Source of the DNA: Janthinobacterium sp. FW305-129
GTDB lineage: Bacteria; Pseudomonadota; Gammaproteobacteria; Burkholderiales; Burkholderiaceae_D
Reading direction: 5' to 3'
DNA: 64,000 bases
Assembly: GCF_020858115.1 (NCBI RefSeq)
Contig: NZ_JACYMM010000004.1
Coordinates: 1-64,000 of the forward strand
A model generated the notes under the pieces. That model was not told the origin of the DNA. It was given only the letters and a program-made list of their open reading frames with translations, and ran no database searches. Position numbers and translations under genes: made by a program. This document shows, piece by piece, positions 35,142 through 42,223 of the stretch. Each line of letters begins with the position of its first letter. Positions within the stretch are counted from its first letter, which is position 1.

Positions 35142-35723
35142 ATGAAAGTGAGCAGGGAACAGGCGGCGCTGAACCGCGAACGCATCGTCGAAACGGCGGC
35201 CAGGTTGTTCCGCGAAAAGGGCTATGACGGCATCGGCGTGGCCGACCTGATGAAGAACGCGGGTCTCACGCATGGCGGCTTCTATGGCCATTTTGCGTCC
35301 AAGGAAGACTTGATGATCGAAGCGTGCCAGCATGCCTTGAATAAGTCGCTGGAAGGCTGGCGGGCGAAGGTGGCCAGCGACCCGCAGCGGGCGTTGCCGG
35401 CCATTGTCGACAGCTACCTGAGCACCCGCCACCGCGACCAGCCCGGCGGCGGCTGCCCGGCGGCGGCCATGGGCGTCGATGTGGCGCGCATGTCGCCCGG
35501 CGCGCGTCCCGCGTTCACGCAAGCCACGCGGCAGCAGTTCGCCTTGCTGCAGGGCTTGCTGCCCGACGGCGCCCCGGATGGTACGCAGGAGCGGCAGCGC
35601 CAGCAGGCGATCACCACGTTTTCCGCCATGGTGGGCGCCATGGTGCTGGCACGCGCAATCGATGACGAGGCGCTGTCGGCGGAAATCCTCGACGCCGTGA
35701 AGGCGCAATTGCTGCCAGACTGA
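35142..35723 (+). CDS. TetR-family transcriptional regulator
   Basis: A 193-residue repressor-type protein. The N-terminal HTH is ETAARLFREKGYDGIGVADLMKNAGLTHGGFYGHFASKEDL, split here only for description at about residues 15-55, and the C-terminal part is TetR_C-like with Cys in PGGGCPAAA. The start follows GGAGGGCAGC. It is divergent from the SDR-ku operon with 127 bp between, so it may control that operon. Confidence 0.9.
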   Translation: MKVSREQAALNRERIVETAARLFREKGYDGIGVADLMKNAGLTHGGFYGHFASKEDLMIEACQHALNKSLEGWRAKVASDPQRALPAIVDSYLSTRHRDQPGGGCPAAAMGVDVARMSPGARPAFTQATRQQFALLQGLLPDGAPDGTQERQRQQAITTFSAMVGAMVLARAIDDEALSAEILDAVKAQLLPD

Positions 35724-35790
35724 GCACTTCCCCCTGTCAGCCGGCCTCGTCGCATGATAGGCTTCGGTTTTCAGATTTTGGGATTTCATC

Positions 35791-37431
35791 ATGCTGCTCT
35801 GGCTCAGGCAATACCGGCGTCCTCTGTTGGCCGGGGACATCACTGCCGGTATCGTTGTCGCCATGATGATGGTGCCGCAAGGCATGGCCTACGCGCTGGT
35901 GGCCGGCTTGCCGCCCGTGGTGGGCATCTACGCCAGCATCTTGCCGCCCGTGCTGTATGCCTTGTTCGGCAGCAGCATGACGCAATCGGTGGGCCCGATG
36001 GCCATCGTTTCGCTGATGACGGCCGCGGCCCTGGCGCCGCTGGCCGACCCCGGTTCCTCGCTGTACATCGTGCTGGCCGCCCAGCTGGCCTTCATCAGCG
36101 GCCTCGTCCTGCTGCTGTGCGGCGTGCTGCGCCTGGGCTTCATGGCCAGCTTTTTGTCGCGCCCCGTGATCAGCGGTTTCAGCAATGGCGCCGCCATCCT
36201 GATCATCTGGGGCCAGATCACGCCCCTGCTGGGCGCAACGCTTCCCCACTGGCATACGCCCAGCCTCGTGCTGGGGCTGTCCGGCCTGCTGTTCCTGTGG
36301 CTGGCCAAGCGCTATGCTTCGCGGCTGTTGCAGCGCTGCGGCTTGAATAAAGTCGCCGCCGACGTGGGCGCGCGCCTGGCGCCGATGGCGCTGGTGCTGG
36401 CCGGCATCGCCCTCGTCGCCTATGGCGGCCTGGAAGCGATGGGCGTGCAGACGACGGGCCACGTGCCCAGCGGCTTGCCGGGCCTGAACCTGGCCACGTC
36501 TGGCGCCCATTGGCGCACCCTGCTGTCGCCGGCGCTGCTGATCGCCTTCATCGTCTTCCTGATGAGCATGTCCGCGGCCCAGACCCTGGCGCAAAAGCGC
36601 GGTGAAAAACTGCACACGAACCGGGAACTGCTGGGCCTGGGCGCGGCCAACGTGGCCAGCGCGCTGTCGGGCGGCTTTCCCGTGACCGGTTCCATTTCCC
36701 GCTCGGCCGTCAATTTCCAGGCGGGCGCGAACACGCCGCTGGCCAGCATCATCACGGCGGGCTTGCTGGCGCTGGCGCTGGTGGCGCCCACGGGCTGGCT
36801 GGCCCTGCTGCCGCTGCCCGTGCTGGCGGCCACCATCATCTTTGCCGTCAGCAGCCTGCTGGACTGGGATACCCTGAAATTGTCGTGGCGCTACGACCGC
36901 AGCGATGCGCTGGCCCTGCTGGCGACGACGGCCGGCGTGCTGGTGCTGGGCGTGGAAGCGGGCGTCGTGATCGGCGTGCTGCTGTCGATGGGGACCTTGA
37001 TCTGGCGCGCCAGCCGCCCGCATATCGCCGTGCTGGGCCGTATCCCGAATAGCGAGCACTTCCGCAACGTGGAGCGCTACGAGGCGCAAACCCTGCCCGA
37101 CGTCTTGCTGCTGCGCATTGATGCTGGCCTGTTCTTCGGCAATGTGGAAGCCGTCACGGAGCGCGTGGAAGACGAACTGCGCGGCCACCCGACGGCGCGC
37201 CACCTGGTGCTGGTCTTGTCGGCCGTCAACCAGATCGACAGCACGGCCTTGCTGGGCTTGATCGAACTCAACAGCACACTGGCCAAGCGCGGCATCAGCC
37301 TGAACCTGGCCGAAGTGAAGGGGCCCGTGATGGACCGTTTGCGCCAGAGCAGTTTATTGCAAGACCTGAGCGGCAAGCTGTACCTGAGCACGGCGCTGGC
37401 GATGAACGATTTGAGCGGAAGCAAAACATGA
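35791..37431 (+). CDS. SulP-family anion transporter with STAS domain
   Basis: A 546-residue inner-membrane transporter. It has about 12-14 helices, the N-terminal SulP signature VAMMMVPQGMAYALVAGLPP, and the second conserved part FPVTGSISRSAVNFQAGA. The C-terminal STAS domain (about 430-540) ends with the anti-sigma-antagonist-like VNQIDSTALLGLIEL. The substrate may be sulfate, bicarbonate or a dicarboxylate; sequence does not decide. It overlaps the next gene by ATGA. Confidence 0.92.
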   Translation: MLLWLRQYRRPLLAGDITAGIVVAMMMVPQGMAYALVAGLPPVVGIYASILPPVLYALFGSSMTQSVGPMAIVSLMTAAALAPLADPGSSLYIVLAAQLAFISGLVLLLCGVLRLGFMASFLSRPVISGFSNGAAILIIWGQITPLLGATLPHWHTPSLVLGLSGLLFLWLAKRYASRLLQRCGLNKVAADVGARLAPMALVLAGIALVAYGGLEAMGVQTTGHVPSGLPGLNLATSGAHWRTLLSPALLIAFIVFLMSMSAAQTLAQKRGEKLHTNRELLGLGAANVASALSGGFPVTGSISRSAVNFQAGANTPLASIITAGLLALALVAPTGWLALLPLPVLAATIIFAVSSLLDWDTLKLSWRYDRSDALALLATTAGVLVLGVEAGVVIGVLLSMGTLIWRASRPHIAVLGRIPNSEHFRNVERYEAQTLPDVLLLRIDAGLFFGNVEAVTERVEDELRGHPTARHLVLVLSAVNQIDSTALLGLIELNSTLAKRGISLNLAEVKGPVMDRLRQSSLLQDLSGKLYLSTALAMNDLSGSKT

Positions 37432-37817
37432 CGATGGAATTGAACTTGCATGGCGAGGCGCGCGCCGTTGACAATATCCTTGCGCTGGAACAAATGCTGC
37501 AGGAAGCGCGCGCGCTGGCCCAGTGCGAACTGTGGCTGACCATGGCGAGCGATGCGGAGCAGGGCCCGGCCCTGTGCATGCTGCGCAATGGCGGCAACGC
37601 CTGGCTGATGTACCTGTCGGGACAGGATGACCTGAGTTTTCACTCGCTGGGCGATGAGGAGGCGGACGGCGTTTGCAGCTATCTGCTGTCGAACGGCCAG
37701 GTGGACGAGTATCCGGAAGCGTGGTGCATTGATCTGGAACAATGCCAGCGCGCCTTCGTCGCGTTCTTCAAGACAGGCGGCGCGCGGCCGGCCGCCATCG
37801 CCTGGGAGGCGGATTGA
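37428..37817 (+). CDS. Imm1-like immunity protein, orphan
   Basis: A 129-residue soluble protein. The second half has the Imm1 layout: GNAWLMYLSGQDDLSFHSLG, then a hairpin SYLLSNGQVDEYPEAWCI, then a helix QRAFVAFFKTGG and the closing RPAAIAWEAD. Imm1 proteins neutralise toxins from polymorphic and contact-dependent systems. No toxin gene is adjacent. It is coupled by ATGA to the transporter gene and heads a run of four small genes. Recognition is by pattern only. Confidence 0.62.
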   Translation: MTMELNLHGEARAVDNILALEQMLQEARALAQCELWLTMASDAEQGPALCMLRNGGNAWLMYLSGQDDLSFHSLGDEEADGVCSYLLSNGQVDEYPEAWCIDLEQCQRAFVAFFKTGGARPAAIAWEAD

Positions 37818-37818
37818 T

Positions 37819-38103
37819 ATGGCGCACACCATCATCGCTGACATCGACAGGGAATTGCTAGCCGCGCTCGATGCCAGGGCAGGGCTATTGACGCTGCGCG
37901 CCATCCTGCTACGCTACCACGCCAGCGGCGTGACGGCGGAACAAGTGGCCGGTTTGCTGCAGGAATTGCGCGCGTCTGCGCAGGACGGCGCGCAGGAGGG
38001 GCCGCTGGAAGACGTGATACTGGACGCCCTCGACATCGTGACGGGCTGGTGCGCGCCGCAGCTGCGGGTATGGGACGAGGCAGGGGAAAACCGTGCATCC
38101 TGA
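37819..38103 (+). CDS. Small hypothetical protein
   Basis: A 94-residue acidic helical protein (DIDRELLAALDARAGLLTLRA at the start). The length and opening suggest a small helper or immunity-type protein, but no family is recognised. It starts 1 bp after the Imm1-like stop and overlaps the next gene by 11 bp. ATG at 37819 is used; the longer open frame upstream lies on top of the Imm1-like gene. Confidence 0.65.
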   Translation: MAHTIIADIDRELLAALDARAGLLTLRAILLRYHASGVTAEQVAGLLQELRASAQDGAQEGPLEDVILDALDIVTGWCAPQLRVWDEAGENRAS

Positions 38104-38470
38104 AAAGCTCAAGCAGGTGATGGGCCTGCCGTCCGCCGAACGCCATGCTTACTTTGTGCGCAAGGTAGCCGATACGCAAGAGGTGTGGGGCTTGCACCAC
38201 GACGGCTGGGCCACGGCGCAAGCCCATGGACAGGTGGCGATCCCATTCTGGCCGGAAGCGGCGTTCGCGCAAGCGTGCGCCGGCGGCGAGTGGGAACATT
38301 TCCAGCCGCGCGCCATCGCGCTCGGCGATTTTTTGACCAGGTGGCTGCCCGGCATGGCGGGCAACTTGCAGCTGGCGTCCGTCTTTCCCGTGCCGCAAGG
38401 AGCGGGCGCCATCGCGGTGCCTGGCGATTTACTGAGGGATTTGCAGCATGAATCAGAACAATATGAGTGA
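38093..38470 (+). CDS. DUF2750-family protein
   Basis: A 125-residue protein starting at GTG. Conserved features of DUF2750 are visible: LPSAERHAYFVRKVADTQEVWGL near the start (cut here by description at residues 12-34), IPFWPEAAFA, and PRAIALGDFLTRWLP. The family is uncharacterised and is often found near immunity-type genes. It overlaps both neighbours (11 bp and 23 bp). Confidence 0.75.
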   Translation: MHPEKLKQVMGLPSAERHAYFVRKVADTQEVWGLHHDGWATAQAHGQVAIPFWPEAAFAQACAGGEWEHFQPRAIALGDFLTRWLPGMAGNLQLASVFPVPQGAGAIAVPGDLLRDLQHESEQYE

Positions 38471-38636
38471 ACGCAAGGATCGCCTGGATGCCTGGTACGA
38501 CGGCTCGGCCATCTGCCTGATCGCCGTCGGCGCGCAGGGCGACCCGCTGGACCTGGGCGACGACGAAGTGCGCGCCCTGATCGCGAAGCTGCAGCAATGC
38601 CTGGCCGAGTCCGAGGCAGGCACTGTGCCTGACTGA
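38448..38636 (+). CDS. Very small hypothetical protein
   Basis: A 62-residue acidic protein (LDAWYDGSAICLIAVGAQGD, then a helix LIAKLQQCLAE). It overlaps the DUF2750 gene by 23 bp. A second ATG five codons later is possible. Its place at the end of the small-gene run and good codon use argue that it is real; function unknown. Confidence 0.55.
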   Translation: MNQNNMSERKDRLDAWYDGSAICLIAVGAQGDPLDLGDDEVRALIAKLQQCLAESEAGTVPD

Positions 38637-38640
38637 AGGT

Positions 38641-39120
38641 TCAGGCGGGCGTCAACTCCTTTTCCATCGCCACGCTGGCCAGGCTGATGCCGCTGGGATG
38701 CGCATACGCTTCTGCGCGCAAGGCAACAAAACCGGCGGCCTGGTAAAACGGTTCCGCATTGAGCGAGGCGGACAGGTGCAGGCGCGCGATGCCGCGCCCG
38801 CGCGCCAGCTGCTCCAGCGCCGCCAGCAGGCGCTTGCCGATACCGAGTCCCCCGCAGGCGGGATCGACGAACACGGCATCGACTTCCTGCTCGTCCGCAT
38901 CGAGCATCGCATAGCCGGCAATGGCCCCGTCCTGCATGGCGACGATGCCGCCACCGGCAGCCAGCATGGCCGCATACGATGCCGGCACGGGCGTAGCTGT
39001 CCAAACAGTTATTTGCTCCGGCGCATAATGCGTGGCGCAGCTGACGCGCACGGCCACCGTGCGCAGGGCCCACAGGGCATCGATATCGGAGGGCAGGGCG
39101 GGGCGCAGGGTGATGGGCAT
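38641..39120 (-). CDS. GNAT acetyltransferase
   Basis: A 159-residue N-acetyltransferase. Motif A is VDAVFVDPACGGLGIGKRLL, followed by LHLSASLNAEPFYQAAGF, as in small-molecule or protein acetyltransferases of the YafP/ElaA-like kind. GGAAAGCCGCC precedes the ATG. It converges on the small-gene run with 4 bp between and marks the boundary to the type VI island. Confidence 0.88.
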   Translation of the reverse strand: MPITLRPALPSDIDALWALRTVAVRVSCATHYAPEQITVWTATPVPASYAAMLAAGGGIVAMQDGAIAGYAMLDADEQEVDAVFVDPACGGLGIGKRLLAALEQLARGRGIARLHLSASLNAEPFYQAAGFVALRAEAYAHPSGISLASVAMEKELTPA

Positions 39121-39191
39121 GGCGGCTTTCCGGGCAAAAGGAGCATGCTAGCGCAATGGCTGGCACGGCGCCAGCATGAGTTTGTCAATCG

Positions 39192-40304
39192 TCACTGCGC
39201 CGGCTTGTCCGGATCGATGTAATACGAACCCGGCGGCGCACCCGGCACCTTCACCCGGAACTTCAGGCCGGACAGCAGCTTGTCCCACAAGGCGATGGCC
39301 TCTTCGTCGGTCAGCGACGCCGCGTCGGCGGCGCCGACCATGTTGTGGGCGACTTTGGTGTACATCTTGACTTCCAGCACAGATGGATTTGCGATGTCTT
39401 TCGGTTTGCCTACCAATGCCCATTCAAAATCATGTACTCCATCAGGGCGCAGGATGAGTGACTCTTCCCCCTTCCAATGCTGAACGTCCCGCTTCCCTTC
39501 GCGTAACAAGTTCCGCTTGGGATAAGTCGCCCCCTGTATGTCTTTTGCACTCTGTATGCGGTTGAGCAAGGATAATTCGCCACGCAGGCGCTTCTCAAAT
39601 TCTTCTGAAGAGTAATCGCCGTATGCATCCTTGTTGGAACTCACCGAAAAAGTTATATCAGGAATACTTGGGAAATGAATTCCGACGTTATCAATCTCTT
39701 GCTCTTTATATAAACTTTCTGCTAGGAAGCCATGTTCGAAGCAAACGCCAGGATCTGAAGGAATTTCCTCCGTATCACGCAACCGTATGTTTTTTGCGAG
39801 AAGCAGTTGTCGACGAGCAATTTCTTCTTCTCGTTCACCGATATCCACATCTACAGCATCTCCAGCAATAAATGTAAAATCTCCTTTTGTAATATAAGTT
39901 CTAAAAAATAGAAATTTCATTTCCTTTGCATGAATGCTGTTGTAATAGCGTAATTGCCAACTATTTTCAATTGGGCCTTCAAGGTTGTATGTGATTTCTG
40001 CGCTCTTGTTTTTTTTAAGAATTTCTTCTATGTCTTTTTCTATTTTAAAATGCAAATTATTTGTTGTTATTTTTTTCGCGTCAATAGTATTGCTTCCAAT
40101 AATAAGTTTCGATTCGACTGGAACTTCCAAGGCATAGCGGCCGAAACATAATAATTTAGTTTTTAAAAACATTTTTTCCAATCGACCATTCAATTTCGTT
40201 TTTTCAGGCATAATTTCCTCCTTAATCATAGAATTTTTTGTGCAAGCAATTATGGGGAGATATATGAAAATTATTAAAATATATTTAATAAAAATTGATT
40301 TCAT
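39192..40304 (-). CDS. Tli4-family T6SS immunity lipoprotein
   Basis: A 370-residue protein. The N-terminus is hydrophobic and AT-rich with lipobox IIAC at residue 21, placing it in the periplasm as a lipoprotein. The body matches the Tli4 type: LCFGRYALEVP near residue 55, a central CFEHGFL, and the C-terminal KIALWDKLLSGLKFR-like segment. Tli4 proteins block Tle4 phospholipases after delivery. It overlaps the effector gene by ATGA. The first two-thirds use A/T-ending codons unlike the rest of the window, a sign of transfer. Confidence 0.8.
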   Translation of the reverse strand: MKSIFIKYILIIFIYLPIIACTKNSMIKEEIMPEKTKLNGRLEKMFLKTKLLCFGRYALEVPVESKLIIGSNTIDAKKITTNNLHFKIEKDIEEILKKNKSAEITYNLEGPIENSWQLRYYNSIHAKEMKFLFFRTYITKGDFTFIAGDAVDVDIGEREEEIARRQLLLAKNIRLRDTEEIPSDPGVCFEHGFLAESLYKEQEIDNVGIHFPSIPDITFSVSSNKDAYGDYSSEEFEKRLRGELSLLNRIQSAKDIQGATYPKRNLLREGKRDVQHWKGEESLILRPDGVHDFEWALVGKPKDIANPSVLEVKMYTKVAHNMVGAADAASLTDEEAIALWDKLLSGLKFRVKVPGAPPGSYYIDPDKPAQ

Positions 40305-42223
40305 TTTTTATCCCAATTTGCTAATTTTGCAATTTGAATTATGGAGTAAAGCATAGATGCAAGCACGTTTTTGTTCAAGTAACTATTTTGGTGTTCATAG
40401 CCGCTACCATCTGCTAATCCATGACGAAAAATATTTCCTGTAATATGGCGGGCAGACCGGATTGCTGGAACTGTTTCATCTCCAAGCTCTTTTGCAGGCT
40501 GCAACTTGAGTTTTAGTATGCGTGATCCAGTTTGAACGGTTAGGGTTCCTTTTGCATCATCGTTGGTTAGTTTCCATTTCTCTGCATGAGGAGGAGTAAA
40601 GTTCTTAAAAAAATCTGTCAGTCCACCACCCATGCCCTCAGTAACTTTGAAGATTACCTCGCCATAAGACAGGTAGTCTTTTGATTCGCAGTAACTAGCG
40701 TATGTTTGTTTGTGGAAGTATTTTTCGATGGATTGTGAAAATGCAAAAGCATCTTTTATTCGTTGGGTTACATTTTTTAATCCACCACCTTTTTCATGGG
40801 GAATGTTAGCTGGATTTACCCACGTCGGATTGATAAGGCGCCACCAATTACTGCTTGGTCGTAGATAAATGCTATCGAGTGCGTTCTGACCTTCTTGCGG
40901 CCAGCTCCATAAAATTCGATCTTTGTCGTCCACGACTTTGAGCCAATTCGCGCCATAGGCAACGCTCGGCATCATTTCCAATGCAGCTGGAGCATTTGCT
41001 ACCATTGCAGTTGCATGCTCTCCGTTAATTCCCAGAACTTGTGCCGTCTTTTTATTGAATGGGCCAGATTTTTCCAAAAAACCGAAGCGCATACGTTTAT
41101 AGGCGCTTGCGGCACCTATCGACGGCATGACGTTATGATAGACGCCAAGTACTTTTACTTCCTTGTCGTTAACAAGATTTCCATAACTTGGATGCATTAA
41201 GGTGCGTGCAAGCAGACCTCCCATGCTATGTGTGACGAGAATGACCTCTTCGCATTTGAATCCGCAGCCCACATAGCCTTTGACAAGTCCACGTATCCGC
41301 TCAGCGATGACGCCGGCGGAGATAGCATTGCTCTGCAAGAAGTTGTAGCCCATGGCGTGAACAGGATACCAGCATGGAGATATTTTTTTTAGATCAGCCT
41401 CGGTAATTGCAGTACCGGATGTGGCACCGAAGGCGCTGGGTGCTTGTAGCACTAATTTTGAAATTTCAGGATATGGACCTTGATTTTTATTGGAGTGAAT
41501 ATCTCTTGTCTGCCAATGGGGAAGAATATTTTTGTCTCTGACAATGTTATTCATGAAAAATTCCGCAGTCTTTAGCATTTCACCATAAGCCCCAATAAAA
41601 AGTATCTCGCTCCAGCCGCGCCAACGTGCAATTTGTGCCGGTGTTTCACGCAAGGCTGGGGGTAAGGAGGTATCTACTATTCCTGGAATGTTGTACTTTG
41701 CATTCTTTTTTATTTTTCTTGGACTAATGGCAATCAATGGCGGCACTCCAGCAAAATCATGTGGAATGTTGGTGTGGCGAAAATCGGAAAGTCCTGTGAT
41801 GTTGCCACTTGGTTCAAATCTTCCTTGATTTGTGCTGTAAATATAATATTCGACCTCGGTTTCATTTGGATCGAGGGCCATCTGTCGATCTCTCGGTGAT
41901 GCATTTTTATACCATCCACCGATGCCATAACCTTCTACGACACTCCATTTTCCGGCCACGCTCATCATGTCATCTGGCCTCCAGGAGATGTTATCGCTTT
42001 TGTCCAGCTCTTTCTGGCGTACCTTGCTCATGCGTAAATTACTACCCATCACGCCTGGTAAAAAGATGATAGGAATTATTTTCCCAGGAGGAATGGTTAC
42101 GTCATGACGAATCGTGTCGTTTATTTCAGTCATATTGACGGTGTACTCAGCCCATCCGCCAACAGTCTGCCGAAATTCGCCTTGGTGATTGCCGTGTTCA
42201 TTCAGATCCGTATCGTCACTCAT
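40301..42223 (-). CDS. T6SS phospholipase-type effector (Tle, probably Tle4-like)
   Basis: A 640-residue alpha/beta hydrolase without signal peptide. It has an early PIIFLPGVMGSNLR oxyanion region, typical of lecithin-cholesterol-acyltransferase-like lipases, and a nucleophile elbow THSMGG (VILVTHSMGGLLART). A late acid/His region is probably GDETVPAI and H in SGYEHQNSYL. Gene order VgrG, effector, Tli4 lipoprotein with ATGA overlaps at both ends marks it as VgrG cargo attacking membrane phospholipids of rivals. AT-rich relative to neighbours. Tle1/Tle3 classes are less likely given the immunity type. Confidence 0.82.
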   Translation of the reverse strand: MSDDTDLNEHGNHQGEFRQTVGGWAEYTVNMTEINDTIRHDVTIPPGKIIPIIFLPGVMGSNLRMSKVRQKELDKSDNISWRPDDMMSVAGKWSVVEGYGIGGWYKNASPRDRQMALDPNETEVEYYIYSTNQGRFEPSGNITGLSDFRHTNIPHDFAGVPPLIAISPRKIKKNAKYNIPGIVDTSLPPALRETPAQIARWRGWSEILFIGAYGEMLKTAEFFMNNIVRDKNILPHWQTRDIHSNKNQGPYPEISKLVLQAPSAFGATSGTAITEADLKKISPCWYPVHAMGYNFLQSNAISAGVIAERIRGLVKGYVGCGFKCEEVILVTHSMGGLLARTLMHPSYGNLVNDKEVKVLGVYHNVMPSIGAASAYKRMRFGFLEKSGPFNKKTAQVLGINGEHATAMVANAPAALEMMPSVAYGANWLKVVDDKDRILWSWPQEGQNALDSIYLRPSSNWWRLINPTWVNPANIPHEKGGGLKNVTQRIKDAFAFSQSIEKYFHKQTYASYCESKDYLSYGEVIFKVTEGMGGGLTDFFKNFTPPHAEKWKLTNDDAKGTLTVQTGSRILKLKLQPAKELGDETVPAIRSARHITGNIFRHGLADGSGYEHQNSYLNKNVLASMLYSIIQIAKLANWDKK

